Shown here: positions 34,810 through 43,935 of the stretch, in pieces
How the letters are laid out: every line of letters starts with the position of its first letter
Numbering within the stretch: the stretch's first letter is position 1
NCBI GenBank assembly: GCA_900541865.1
Contig: UQLO01000003.1
Location: 41,480-105,479 of the forward strand
DNA length: 64,000 nt
Source of the DNA: an uncultured Porphyromonadaceae bacterium
GTDB taxonomy: Bacteria; Bacteroidota; Bacteroidia; Bacteroidales; Muribaculaceae
Direction of reading: 5' to 3'
Made by a program: the position numbers and the translations under genes
The notes under the pieces: generated by a model
Seen by the model: only the letters and a program-made list of their open reading frames with translations
Databases searched by the model: none
What the model was told of the DNA's origin: nothing

Positions 34810-35044
34810 CTGACAAGCGCTGACATGCCTTTCAGATGCTGACAACGACTTAGTGGGGCAGTTACAAGTGGCTGACCTTTATTATATTATATTTTTTGAT
34901 AGAAAAAAATAAGAAGAATATAATGGAGGTCGTTGTCAGGGCTTTGTCAGTGCCCATTTTTCGGTTTCTGACATTGTCAGCATTTGTCAGCATTTTGTCA
35001 GTGCCATATCGGCGACTTAAAGTGCTGACTAATAACGATGTCAG
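34810..35044. other. Candidate replication origin with phased iterons
   Basis: CTGACA occurs at 34810, 34820, 34839 and 34969. Its complement TGTCAG occurs at 34934, 34945, 34975, 34985, 34996 and 35039. Variants lie at 34872 and 35025. Neighbouring copies are often 10-11 bp apart, one helical turn. The two groups face each other across an AT-rich core (about 34877-34922) that could melt. It lies immediately downstream of the primase-helicase gene. The small plus-strand frame 34896-35180 within it has no coding character. Confidence 0.7.
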
Positions 35045-35103
35045 CGTCTGTCACGGAAAAATCACGAAAAATGACCACATCTTTTTGCAAAAATTTGAAG
35101 CCG

Positions 35104-35136
35104 CCAAGAAAAACGCCGCTGAAAATCAACGGCGTT
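35104..35136 (-). terminator. Terminator of the primase-helicase gene
   Basis: AACGCCG (35112-35118) pairs with CGGCGTT (35130-35136) and is followed on the minus strand by TTTCTTGG. It separates the primase gene from the origin. Confidence 0.7.
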
Positions 35137-35144
35137 ATCAACGA

Positions 35145-38100
35145 TTAGAATGGCAATTCCTCATCGGAATTGGTGAATAATGTTGGTGCTTGTGGTGCGG
35201 GTTGCGGTGGTGCAGCGGGTGTGGCCGGTTCTTCTTCGGCATCGTTGTCAAACAACAGTGAGGACTTGAAGGAATCAAGTTCTATCTCGGTGGATGCTTT
35301 GAGTGTTTCGTAGTCAAACACATAAGCATCCGAGCGGACAGAGTTGTATTGCGGAACACTTTTGCCGTCAACGGTGGTATAGGACACGTCCTGTTGGCCG
35401 TTGGATAGGAGAAGAACAAAACGGCATTGCTTGCGGCCCAGGTAATGGGCAGACGTTTTGAGATAATACTCCAACGCCTTTTGGTCCATCTTCATCTGAT
35501 TGAGGCCACTGCGCTGCGCCAACACGGCCATCACTGCCGGGAGGTTGAGATAAAGCAGCGCATGGGAGCGCCCGAACTCCGTGGTTTCGGCGCTCTTGCC
35601 GAGGGGGGTGAAAGAAGATACGTGCTTAATGCAGAAATGAGTACCCTTGACAACCTTGCCGTTTACGACAAGGCTTTCGAGGTACTTCCAGAACTCGGCG
35701 GTTTCCGAGGACTGCTTGGCATCGGCATTATGCACGAGGAAGCAGCGCATAAATGTATCGAACATATCCTTGTACGAAAACGGCAGGTCAAGAAGCCCCT
35801 CGAGAAGTCGGTAGACAGTGAGAGGGATAGCCCAATTCTTGATCATACGTGTGCCTCCGTGCAGCGGAGTATCGCCCATTCGGGTGCGCATCTCCGCACG
35901 GACGGTGTCGTACATCGGGCTGAAATTCGCTTTGACGTGGTCGTAGTGTTTCAGCACCTCCATTGCGAGGTGCGAATTGCCTTTGGCATTGCGGTCACGA
36001 AAACGTTCAAAGCGCGCTTCTTCTTCGGGAGTGAAAACCGTTTTGCTGTAAGGAATATAAAGGCAGCGATTGAAAAGTGCATCGTCAGCGGTGGGCTTGT
36101 GCTGACCCAAAAGGATAAGGCCGGAGAACACGTCAACCTCGGTTGGCTGAAGGCCGTTCGCGGTCAGCTCCATTTTCGCCGCCACCTTGCCGTCGTATGC
36201 GCCTTTGAGCAATTCAACAATGGCCTTGTCAAGCATGTTGGTGTACTCGTCCAACACCAACGGGGCGTTATGAATGTTGGCGAGCATCCTTGACATTACG
36301 GCCTTTGTTGAAGTGGATAACTTCGGAAAGTTTTTCATTGTATAGAAAAACGAAACGAGCGCAACGGCAATAGAAGATTTGCCGGAGCGAGTCACACCGA
36401 AGTAATTCAGAATTGGGAAAAACTGCTCCAACTCCTGGATGTAATCGCGCCATAGGCAAGCAAGCAGCCAAGCAAAACCGACTTTGCCGCCGTCACCGAA
36501 AACGGCGGCAAGCTCGGCGGCATACTCTTTCAGAGTCATGTCGTTGCCGCTTGTATAGCGGAATTTGCGCAGGTAACTGTACAATTTCTTTTTCTGAGGG
36601 TCTTCGCTGGCGTAGGCCGGAAGAAAATACGAGCGGTTGCCATGCCTAACTTCGCCGCCTTTGCCTACGGGTATGAAACGCCCGTCGGCAAAGATGCCAT
36701 CTGCATACGCGAAGAATTTGTGTGGTTGCCAACCCAAGCCCTCGGTCACGAAGGCGGTGGTAAAGTTGGCATACCAATACTCCTTAAGGCGTTGCAGGTG
36801 GTCCGGCTTACCGTGAAAAATATAATTGCCCTCCTCGCCGAGCATGATGTTGAAATCTTTGAGTGAGCAGAGGGTCTTCTCGGAAAGTTGCAACTCTGAT
36901 TCCTCGCCGAACTCGTTGATAATTCTGAAAGTACGTGAAGAATTTTCGCCCTTGACGTGGAGGCAAGGTTCCATTACAAAGTTGGAAAGGCGCACAAGGT
37001 CGCCGTCCTTGCCGGGGGTGTAATACATGTGGTGGCGTACAACGAGGTTATGGCGGGCCAACTGCTCAACTTCGCGGCGCTGCTCCTCGGAGAGGTCTTT
37101 TCGGACTATTTCGCGGTTCTTGCGTCCGGCATCCTGCATTGCCTCCTTCCATTGCTTGGGTTTACCGTAGATGCGGCTCAGCTCATCAATGCACATGTCG
37201 CGCAGCAACTTGTCTTCAATGAGCGTGAGCAATTCGCCGACCTCGGCCATAACGTCACGTTTAAGGTCGGAAGTGTCAGCGCCGGCAAACCTCTTTTCGG
37301 CGAGCCACACAACGAAGTGGCGGTCGGGCAAGTCGAAATAATCCTTATCAGAGGCAATGTAGCTGTCGGGGTCTTTCTTGACGCCGTTGGCATCATCTTC
37401 GGCGGTGCGGGGAATTTCACGCACATAAACGTCGAATCCGCAGCGCATAGCCATAGCCCCGCTCTTGATAACTGCCGCAGTGCCCGCAGGGTATAGGCTG
37501 TTGTCTTTGGGCGGGTCGCTGTCGGGGATAAAGCGCATAGTGCGACATACCCGGCGGAGCGTTTCAAGATGCTTTTCGGTGAGGGCTGTGCCCAAAGGAG
37601 CGACGGCCTGAGTCAGGCCGACTGACTGCAAGCGCAGCACGTCCGGCGCTCCCTCCACCAGGATAAAGCAGTTTGTAGCTCCGGCTTTGCGCAAGGCGTT
37701 GTTGAAGCCAAAGAGCGTTTCATCCTTCTTGAAGATAGCGGAGGTGATGGAGTTAATATATTTGGCGATGTTGGGGCGATCCCCTATATAGCGGGCTGTG
37801 AACGCTATGGGTTTGCCCCAACGGTCACGGATTGGGATTGTCACCCTCTCGCGAAACATAGCGTAGCGTCCGTTGTCGCCATCACAGACAAGCCCAACCT
37901 CTTTAAGCAAAGCATCGCTTAGGGCCCGGCGTTTGCACCATTCAACGAATGGGTTCCCCTTGGGGGCATAGCCGATGCCGTTCTCCTTGCAGAACTCCTC
38001 CCCCCATCGTCCGTAGGCATACTGCCGGGCAACGGCGGCTTCGGGAGTGTCCGCTTGCAGTTGTTCTGTGAAGAATGACTGCGCGGCTGCAATGGCGGCC

Positions 38101-38447
38101 AAAAGCGATTCACGATGTTTTGCTTGCTCCGCCTCCTGCTGGGTGCGCTCACGCTTCTCATACTTGACCTCGATGCCGTAGCGGTTAGCGAGGTGAATGA
38201 GGGCATCCGGAAATGAGAGGTTGTTGTGGCGCATCACAAACTCAATGGCATCGCCATCAGCTCCGCAGCCGAAGCAGTGCCAACGATTGCTTGCGGGGTT
38301 GACGTAGAATGACGGTGTGCGTTCGCCGTGGAACGGACAACAGCACTGCAAGCGTGAACCTACGCGCCGCAGCTGCACGGCGTCGCCCACAACGTCAACG
38401 ACATCTGCCCTTTGGAGCACCTGTTGTTTTGTGTATTCGCTTATCAT
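35145..38447 (-). CDS. Phage primase-helicase (CHC2 zinc finger, TOPRIM, C-terminal NTPase)
   Basis: This 1100-residue replication protein has an N-terminal zinc-binding domain (CPFH at 37-40 with CFGC near 58-61, and PSFYVNPASNRWHCFGCGA). A DnaG-like catalytic/TOPRIM region contains CFILVEGAPDVLRLQ and a later FIPDSDPP. A long linker is followed by a helicase/NTPase domain with Walker A VTRSGKSSIA and Walker B PLVLDEYTN. Such proteins lay down primers and unwind DNA at the phage origin, as P4 alpha does. It is the largest early gene and ends at a terminator beside the iterons. Confidence 0.92.
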   Translation of the reverse strand: MISEYTKQQVLQRADVVDVVGDAVQLRRVGSRLQCCCPFHGERTPSFYVNPASNRWHCFGCGADGDAIEFVMRHNNLSFPDALIHLANRYGIEVKYEKRERTQQEAEQAKHRESLLAAIAAAQSFFTEQLQADTPEAAVARQYAYGRWGEEFCKENGIGYAPKGNPFVEWCKRRALSDALLKEVGLVCDGDNGRYAMFRERVTIPIRDRWGKPIAFTARYIGDRPNIAKYINSITSAIFKKDETLFGFNNALRKAGATNCFILVEGAPDVLRLQSVGLTQAVAPLGTALTEKHLETLRRVCRTMRFIPDSDPPKDNSLYPAGTAAVIKSGAMAMRCGFDVYVREIPRTAEDDANGVKKDPDSYIASDKDYFDLPDRHFVVWLAEKRFAGADTSDLKRDVMAEVGELLTLIEDKLLRDMCIDELSRIYGKPKQWKEAMQDAGRKNREIVRKDLSEEQRREVEQLARHNLVVRHHMYYTPGKDGDLVRLSNFVMEPCLHVKGENSSRTFRIINEFGEESELQLSEKTLCSLKDFNIMLGEEGNYIFHGKPDHLQRLKEYWYANFTTAFVTEGLGWQPHKFFAYADGIFADGRFIPVGKGGEVRHGNRSYFLPAYASEDPQKKKLYSYLRKFRYTSGNDMTLKEYAAELAAVFGDGGKVGFAWLLACLWRDYIQELEQFFPILNYFGVTRSGKSSIAVALVSFFYTMKNFPKLSTSTKAVMSRMLANIHNAPLVLDEYTNMLDKAIVELLKGAYDGKVAAKMELTANGLQPTEVDVFSGLILLGQHKPTADDALFNRCLYIPYSKTVFTPEEEARFERFRDRNAKGNSHLAMEVLKHYDHVKANFSPMYDTVRAEMRTRMGDTPLHGGTRMIKNWAIPLTVYRLLEGLLDLPFSYKDMFDTFMRCFLVHNADAKQSSETAEFWKYLESLVVNGKVVKGTHFCIKHVSSFTPLGKSAETTEFGRSHALLYLNLPAVMAVLAQRSGLNQMKMDQKALEYYLKTSAHYLGRKQCRFVLLLSNGQQDVSYTTVDGKSVPQYNSVRSDAYVFDYETLKASTEIELDSFKSSLLFDNDAEEEPATPAAPPQPAPQAPTLFTNSDEELPF

Positions 38448-38459
38448 GGCGCGACACGT

Positions 38460-38657
38460 TTAAAATTCGCTTTCCCAAAAGCGGATTATTTCACGGCCCT
38501 TGACACGGGTTCTCCCGTTGGCCGTAGATACGGTGGTTTTGAGTAAGCCCTTCTTGATATAGCGCCACACCGATACTCGGTGCAGCCCCAGGAGTGCTCC
38601 GGCTTGTGCTACGGAGTAACTCTTTTCGGGCTTGACGTGGGGTTTCTCATTCGTCAT
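38460..38657 (-). CDS. Excisionase/MerR-like HTH protein
   Basis: The 65-residue product contains a helix-turn-helix of the HTH_17 type (YSVAQAGALLGLHRVSVWRY followed by IKKGLLKTT), then a basic wing (GRTRVKGREI). Such proteins are commonly excisionases or small regulators. It starts just upstream of the primase gene (13 bp) and follows the 61-residue gene, so it belongs to the early operon under the switch promoter. Confidence 0.75.
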   Translation of the reverse strand: MTNEKPHVKPEKSYSVAQAGALLGLHRVSVWRYIKKGLLKTTVSTANGRTRVKGREIIRFWESEF

Positions 38658-38685
38658 AAGTAATTTTTTATATATGGTTTGTAAA

Positions 38686-38874
38686 CTATTGTATACGTAC
38701 AACTACCACGCGAGCGCTATCGCGGTCGGTAAAGGTCTTATAAACACGCTGAAGTGTCAAGCCGAGTTCCGATGCGGAAGTACGCACGCTGATTGTTTTA
38801 GAAATAGGGAACGAAACGCTTTGTCCTATTTCAAGGTCTCTGAGTGACGGTTTTATTGTTACTTTTTGTTGCAT
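38686..38874 (-). CDS. Small early-operon regulatory protein (62 residues)
   Basis: The basic product (MQQKVTIKPSLRDLEIGQSV...) contains SVRTSASELGLTLQRVYKTF and ends RVVVVRIQ. It looks like a short DNA-binding protein of a type found in Bacteroidota phages beside primase genes, although I have no family name. It is divergent from the repressor gene and is the first gene of the early operon, so it may be the Cro-like partner. Confidence 0.65.
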   Translation of the reverse strand: MQQKVTIKPSLRDLEIGQSVSFPISKTISVRTSASELGLTLQRVYKTFTDRDSARVVVVRIQ

Positions 38875-38878
38875 TTTG

Positions 38879-38946
38879 TTGCAGGAGTCAATTATTATCA
38901 CTAACTTTGTGGACGCAAAGATAGCAAGAAATATCCGAAATAGCAA
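38879..38946. promoter_or_regulatory. Overlapping divergent promoters of the repressor switch
   Basis: Plus strand: TTG (38879-38881), 20 nt, TAACTTTG (38902-38909), for the repressor. Minus strand: TTG (38944-38946), 20 nt, TATCTTTG (38916-38923), for the early operon. The -7 elements are six bases apart, so binding of polymerase at one should exclude the other. Confidence 0.75.
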
Positions 38947-38985
38947 CATAAAACGTACAGAATAGTTATTAAAAATATACTTGCG

Positions 38986-39426
38986 ATGGCTAAACTCAAT
39001 CTAATCAAAGAGATAGCAAAAGCAAAAGACCTCACTCTCGAGCAGGTTGCCGAGAGAGCAGGTCTAAAGGCGCAAGCCATTCACTTGATGGTTCGCAAGG
39101 GGTCAACGAGCATTGACACCCTTGAGAAGATTGCGGCGGTGCTTGAAGTGCCGGCGTATATCTTCTTGGATTATGAAGTGGATATAAACGAGTTTAAACG
39201 CGAGGTAATATTAGGCGGTCAGAACGCCTATTCCTACTTCGGGCAGCAGACCAACCATTTCGGCACGGATGAAAAGGCAATAGCGGCCAAAGACGATTTG
39301 ATTGCCGTTCTCAATTCGCAGATCAAGACGCTTGAAAAAAGTCTCAAACTCGCGGAGGACACAATCGAAGAGCTGCGCGAGGACAAGCGTCTGCTACGCG
39401 CTCAACTATCCGAGCGAGCTTTTTAA
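38986..39426 (+). CDS. CI-like phage repressor (HTH_3/XRE)
   Basis: The 146-residue product has an XRE helix-turn-helix at residues about 5-58 (IAKAKDLTLEQVAERAGLKA, then VRKGSTSIDTLEKIAAVLEV) and a C-terminal coiled coil (IAVLNSQIKTLEKSLKLAED). No protease-like domain is visible, so induction would not be by LexA-type self-cleavage. It is the only plus-strand regulatory gene at the right end of prophage 1 and is divergent from the early operon. Confidence 0.85.
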   Translation: MAKLNLIKEIAKAKDLTLEQVAERAGLKAQAIHLMVRKGSTSIDTLEKIAAVLEVPAYIFLDYEVDINEFKREVILGGQNAYSYFGQQTNHFGTDEKAIAAKDDLIAVLNSQIKTLEKSLKLAEDTIEELREDKRLLRAQLSERAF

Positions 39427-39525
39427 AATCCTCGCTGACGGAAATAGCAATAAAATGACAACCAAGAAAAATCATAAATGTTTAACTTGCTGATGTTCAA
39501 TATCTAAGGAGTAATTAGCAGAGTT

Positions 39526-39568
39526 CTGAAAATCCTTGTGTCCCCGGTTCGATTCCTGGTGGCACCAC
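39526..39568 (+). repeat. Attachment site copy 1: 3' half of tRNA-Phe(GAA)
   Basis: The 43-bp sequence starts CTGAAAATCC (anticodon GAA in its loop), then the T arm GGTTCGATTCC and acceptor TGGCACCAC. The 5' half of the tRNA is absent and the matching anticodon-stem arm is missing upstream, so this is an att junction, not a functional tRNA. It divides prophage 1 from element 2. Confidence 0.9.
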
Positions 39569-39588
39569 GAGTTAAAAGCTTGAAACTC

Positions 39589-39621
39589 AGAGAGTTAGAT
39601 AGATTCTGACTCTCTTTTTTT
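39589..39621 (+). terminator. Terminator after attachment site copy 1
   Basis: AGAGAGT (39589-39595) pairs with ACTCTCT (39609-39615), followed by a T run. It would end transcription of a tRNA reconstituted by this element and shield the integrase. Confidence 0.8.
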
Positions 39622-39685
39622 ATGCTCAAAAGTGGTGCTGAAACATTCAGAAAGCCTCCTTGTTTTCTACAATGTTTTACCCAAA

Positions 39686-40888
39686 ATGACAACAGTAGAA
39701 GTGGTTTGCTATAAATACAAGCCATTGAGAAACGGAGAGTTACCCTTAAAGATTAGGGTGACTAAAGACAGAAAGGTGAGATACATCAGCCTTGGTGTTT
39801 CTACCAAACCAGAGCATTGGGACTTCAAGAAGAATCAGCCTAAGCCTGACTGTCCCAATAGAGAACATCTTGAAAAGCTTATAGCCCACAAAATAAGTGA
39901 AATCAAGGCTGAGATAGTAGAGTTAAAGGCTTCTGATAGGGAGTTTTCTGCAACTTCCCTAGTGCATCAGATTTCAAAAGGAGGTAAATCTTCAACAGTG
40001 GCTGAAATTTTCCTAGAGCATATTGAGTTTCTAAGGGAAATGAAGAGAACCGGGTACATGCTTTCAATTAGACAGACCTATAACTCCCTGCTTAAATTCA
40101 ACGGCACTCTGGACATTCCTTTCAGCGACATGGATGTAAGTTGGTTAAGAAGGTATGAGACATGGCTGAGAAAGCAAAGCAAGTCAGAAAACACCATAGG
40201 TATAAGGGTTAGAAACCTACGTATGATATACAATATGGCCATAGAGAAAGGTGTTGTCAAAAAAGACCTTTATCCTTTTGATAGCTATAAGGTGTCTAAG
40301 CTGCACAAAGAAACACCCAAAAGATCTATTCAGAAGACTGACATATTATCTGTGCTGAATTATCCCATTGAGGGTAAAGACTTCTATACAAAGCTTGCAA
40401 TACATCTGTTTTCATTCTCCTACTTCATGGGAGGTATAAACTTTGCAGATATGGCTTTCCTTACAGAGAAGAACATCATCAATGGCAGACTGGTGTATTC
40501 TCGCAAGAAAACTTCCAAGCTCATTAATCTTCCTATATGCCAAGAAGCCAAGAGACTTGTGGATTTCTACAAGGATAACCAAGGAGTCTATCTTTTCCCC
40601 ATTCTTTCTGCATCACACAAGACAGAACAGCAGAGGCTGAACAGACTTCACAAGGTGATAACCAAGGTAAACCGAGCCTTGAAGGATATAGGTGTAGAGT
40701 TAGGTCTTCCTATCAAGTTGACCACCTATGTAGCAAGACATTCCTTTGCCACAGTGCTAAAGAGAGCCGGAGTATCTACCTCCATCATCTCTGAGTCTCT
40801 TGGGCATAGTTCAGAGAAAATCACTCAGATTTACCTTGATAGCTTTGAGAATTCCCAGATAGATGAAGCTCTTTCTCATCTAAAATGA
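39686..40888 (+). CDS. Tyrosine recombinase/integrase of element 2
   Basis: This 400-residue integrase has an arm-binding N-terminus (MTTVEVVCYKYKPLRNGELP), a core-binding SAM-like domain (SMLKFNG, FSDMDVSWLRRYETWLRKQS) and a catalytic domain with VARHSFAT (Arg II), LGHSS and nucleophile Tyr in TQIYLD. The position of the first catalytic arginine reads FMGGINFADM, lacking Arg, a known peculiarity of IntDOT-like enzymes. The start at 39686 is chosen over 39632. It lies 117 bp after the att copy that it should recombine. Confidence 0.92.
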   Translation: MTTVEVVCYKYKPLRNGELPLKIRVTKDRKVRYISLGVSTKPEHWDFKKNQPKPDCPNREHLEKLIAHKISEIKAEIVELKASDREFSATSLVHQISKGGKSSTVAEIFLEHIEFLREMKRTGYMLSIRQTYNSLLKFNGTLDIPFSDMDVSWLRRYETWLRKQSKSENTIGIRVRNLRMIYNMAIEKGVVKKDLYPFDSYKVSKLHKETPKRSIQKTDILSVLNYPIEGKDFYTKLAIHLFSFSYFMGGINFADMAFLTEKNIINGRLVYSRKKTSKLINLPICQEAKRLVDFYKDNQGVYLFPILSASHKTEQQRLNRLHKVITKVNRALKDIGVELGLPIKLTTYVARHSFATVLKRAGVSTSIISESLGHSSEKITQIYLDSFENSQIDEALSHLK

Positions 40889-40895
40889 TTAAATT

Positions 40896-40946
40896 TGCGC
40901 AGGTAAAATTTATTTATGTATAATATAGATGGATTTTATCTGCGCA
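40896..40946. repeat. 51-bp palindrome copy 1, before the helicase-like gene
   Basis: TGCGCAGGTAAAA pairs with TTTTATCTGCGCA, leaving a 25-nt AT-rich loop; one pair is G-T. It lies between the integrase stop and the helicase start. Confidence 0.85.
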
Positions 40947-40955
40947 GAATTCGTT

Positions 40956-43160
40956 ATGGAAAAAGACTGGAAAGATAGAAAAGAAATCAATGGATATAGA
41001 ATTCTTCATGGCAATGATACAGACATTGACTTGGAGAATGACATTATTGTAGAAGAAATAAATGGAGCAAATATTATAAATGACACTCTAAAGATAAGTA
41101 TAAAGCTTAATGACAGACTGTCCAATGTTGATGGATTTGACATTGGTAAGTGGACTATGGTCTTCAAACAAGGTTATAAGATTGGGCAAATTTTAGATAG
41201 AATACCCTTTGGGGTAATTGACAAAACTATAACCGGGCTTGGTGCTACAACACTTGAATTAACCACAGAGGTACGTAACTCAATAATTGTAGTACCAACA
41301 AAGGCTCTTGCATACAACAAGAGTGTAAAGATTAATCAAGATAAAGCATGTGAATATTGCATGTACATTGGTAGCCCTATTGGGGAAATAGCTAAATATG
41401 TATCTATCAATGATGTAATGTGTTATCTTTCACAGAGAAAAGATTGTGTTAGAAAGTTTATAGTTGTTGCGGATAGCTTACCAATGTTAATAAACTATCT
41501 CACAGAGCTTGAAGAAGATGTATATGCTGACTACTTCTTGATGATTGACGAAATTGACACAATGCAAGGAGACAGTGCTTTTAGACCAAGATTGGAAGTG
41601 GTTATGGATTATTATTTCCAGTTTAAGTTCTACAATAGAGCTGCTATTTCTGCAACACTTACGGAATTTTCCAACCCTAGTCTTGGCAACGAAGCATTCC
41701 TAAGAATAGAATGGGAATCACAACCTCAAAGGGAAATAACAACGCTCTACACGACATATGTTGATGATTTGACCTGGAATGAAATCAATTTACTTTTGGA
41801 AAACTCATCAGATGAGAAAATTCTTGTTGCATATAACTCTCTGGATGGCATATTCAATGTCCTAAAGCATTTATCCATTGGGGAAAAGGATTGTGGCATA
41901 TTATGCAGTCAAAGAAATTCAGACAAAGTCAAGGAATATTTTGAAGACACATCTTGTATTGATGAGAGCGGACACCTTATAAAAAGAGTGACTTTTATGA
42001 CTTGTGCCTACTTTGCTGGCATTGACATTATGGATAAATGCCATTTAATTGTGGTCACATCAAAATTACAGCCATTCACATATCTATCAGTCAACAAATT
42101 AACTCAAATTGCTGGCAGATGTAGGCTAGGTAATCTCTCTGAAACTATTATTTATGATATTCCTTCCGAGGACAAAAAATCAAAATTCCTTTCTCATAAG
42201 GAATTCCAGAAAAGTTTAGTTGAAAGAGCTGTTAATTATTCAAATGTACTCAATTCTGTTGTCAAAACTATAAATGGTGAACCTTCCTTAAAACCTCTTG
42301 AGGATTTTCTTTTTTCTTTTATGGATTTTGTAAGCAAGAAAAAACCGGATAATTCATCATATCCTTTAACTATTGTAAGGCAAAACCATAAAGATATATT
42401 CTGTCCAGCTTACTTTAACATAGATGCTTTAGTCGAAGTATGGAAGTTGAGAAACCATCTTTACCATAGTAAAAGCACATTAGTTGAAGTATTAAAAGGG
42501 CAAGGACATATAGTTAATGAATTGCCAGATGCACTACTCAGCAAGAAGGAGCATGACAGTTCTGAAATTGCCTTAATCAAAGAATTATCTAAGAAAAGAG
42601 TCCGTGATTCTTTTATGATATTGAAGACCAAACTTTTATATTGGTCTTCTTCCTCATGCCTCAATGAAGATGAGTTAAAAGAAATAAGACGGGAAACAGA
42701 CAAGGAACTTCAAAACTCTGTTGTAGATACTTTTTCTCAATTTATTCACTATTTTGATGCAGCTGAACTATTAGATGGATTAGAGCAATGCTATACTCAT
42801 GAAAGAAAGCTCAGAAACTTTATTAACTCTTTGGTTTTCTTGATATTGCCTTATAGCCATCCATTTAAAGCCAGTTTATTGGCTAGTTATAAGGTAGAGG
42901 TTTCTTCTGGGAAAGGAGGGGCGTATCTTTCAACAGATGAAAGACTTAAAACTATTCGAAGTGCATTTAAGGCTACTACTGCTATTGAAATTCAATCGGA
43001 AGATGTTGTAATCTCCGATATGTCAAAATCTTTTTTTGGCTGGATTAGAAACAGCAAAGGAGATAAAGTTAGATGTCTGAATCCACGTAATTTCTCAGAC
43101 CCTAAGGTGATGCTTCCCATGACTGCAAATATTTTGGATTTCATAAGACTACCAAAATAA
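40956..43160 (+). CDS. Helicase-like protein (SF2 type) with altered motif I
   Basis: The 734-residue product has SF2-like motifs: a Walker A region TITGLGATTLELTT (near 94) where the usual GKT is replaced by GATT, Walker B DEID in FLMIDEIDTMQ (near 197), AAISATLTEF as motif III (SAT), and QIAGRCRLG as motif VI. The missing motif I lysine should weaken ATP hydrolysis. This pattern occurs in origin-binding-type helicases of mobile elements. The start at 40956 falls just after palindrome copy 1 (40929 is also possible). Copies of the palindrome on both sides may be its binding sites. Confidence 0.75.
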   Translation: MEKDWKDRKEINGYRILHGNDTDIDLENDIIVEEINGANIINDTLKISIKLNDRLSNVDGFDIGKWTMVFKQGYKIGQILDRIPFGVIDKTITGLGATTLELTTEVRNSIIVVPTKALAYNKSVKINQDKACEYCMYIGSPIGEIAKYVSINDVMCYLSQRKDCVRKFIVVADSLPMLINYLTELEEDVYADYFLMIDEIDTMQGDSAFRPRLEVVMDYYFQFKFYNRAAISATLTEFSNPSLGNEAFLRIEWESQPQREITTLYTTYVDDLTWNEINLLLENSSDEKILVAYNSLDGIFNVLKHLSIGEKDCGILCSQRNSDKVKEYFEDTSCIDESGHLIKRVTFMTCAYFAGIDIMDKCHLIVVTSKLQPFTYLSVNKLTQIAGRCRLGNLSETIIYDIPSEDKKSKFLSHKEFQKSLVERAVNYSNVLNSVVKTINGEPSLKPLEDFLFSFMDFVSKKKPDNSSYPLTIVRQNHKDIFCPAYFNIDALVEVWKLRNHLYHSKSTLVEVLKGQGHIVNELPDALLSKKEHDSSEIALIKELSKKRVRDSFMILKTKLLYWSSSSCLNEDELKEIRRETDKELQNSVVDTFSQFIHYFDAAELLDGLEQCYTHERKLRNFINSLVFLILPYSHPFKASLLASYKVEVSSGKGGAYLSTDERLKTIRSAFKATTAIEIQSEDVVISDMSKSFFGWIRNSKGDKVRCLNPRNFSDPKVMLPMTANILDFIRLPK

Positions 43161-43179
43161 TAAAAGCATTCAAACAAAG

Positions 43180-43230
43180 TGCGCAGGTAAAAGCTCTTTT
43201 ATCTTATATTAAAGATTTTTTATCTGCGTA
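43180..43230. repeat. 51-bp palindrome copy 2, after the helicase-like gene
   Basis: The arms GCGCAGGTAAAA (43181-43192) and TTTTATCTGCGT (43218-43229) have the same orientation as copy 1 and begin 20 bp after the helicase stop. Confidence 0.85.
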
Positions 43231-43567
43231 TGTTTCATAAATCAGCTGTTTACAACCTTTATAGTAGAGGGATGCTTTGCCTGTAAATATATAATGTATA
43301 GCTAAATTTACAGACTTTATAGGTGATACGCATTTTAAAAATACGTCTATTTACCTCCGAGTTAATGCATTTCCAATTGTTGAAATATCATTTTCTGAAA
43401 TTTTTTCTAAAATTTTTGCCGGATTCTACACTTCTATAAGCTGATCCTAATCACAACATCACCCCCTCCATACTTTGCAGATGGGGATACCCCCCCTCTG
43501 TGCCATTGCATGTGGGACCCCTATTGCAATGGTTAGTCAACAAACACCAACAATAAATCATCAAAGT
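43231..43567. other. AT-rich intergenic region
   Basis: No gene is seen. The region separates the helicase unit from the next operon. A -7-like TACTTTG near 43473 has a one-base-short spacer and is uncertain. Confidence 0.4.
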
Positions 43568-43837
43568 ATGGAAAAATTAAAGTTCATTGAAACTCTGTCT
43601 GTTGCAGAGTTCAAGGCTCAACAAGGAGTTGAGAAGCTTGAAATCAAGCAAAATCCTCTGACTGGCAAGTGCTTCTTTGTCTATGGCATTGAGACAGGAG
43701 CAGTGAGTGAGAAATTCAACAAAGGAGAACTGACAGACCCTGTCATCTCCAAGGTGGCATCTCCAGAGGATGGAGAACTGTTCTTCATGCTTCATCAGCG
43801 TGGAGAAGGTGGTGCACCCACTCTTGCTGTACTCTAA
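43568..43837 (+). CDS. Hypothetical 89-residue mobile-element protein
   Basis: The family is unknown. The product (MEKLKFIETLSVAEFKAQQG...) is small, acidic and soluble, with a mixed fold (CFFVYGIETGAVSEKFNKGE). The start at 43568 is preferred because upstream residues (from 43475) are Pro/Cys-rich and look untranslated. It precedes the ATPase gene by 98 bp and may belong to its operon as a replication or recombination accessory. Confidence 0.7.
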   Translation: MEKLKFIETLSVAEFKAQQGVEKLEIKQNPLTGKCFFVYGIETGAVSEKFNKGELTDPVISKVASPEDGELFFMLHQRGEGGAPTLAVL

Positions 43838-43935
43838 TGTAGAGTAAGTAAACTCATGGAAGAATGGTCAGATGGTCTATAAATTACTGTCTGACCTTTT
43901 TCTCTATTCAAGAAACTAATCAAATCAATAATCTT

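Noticed and set aside
34896..35180. 94-residue plus-strand protein in the origin region
   Set aside because: Its sequence is produced by the iterons and AT-rich core, and it overlaps the primase 3' end.
39526..39568. A complete tRNA-Phe gene
   Set aside because: Only the 3' half is present; the upstream sequence cannot form the D arm or the anticodon stem. The same holds at 50321.
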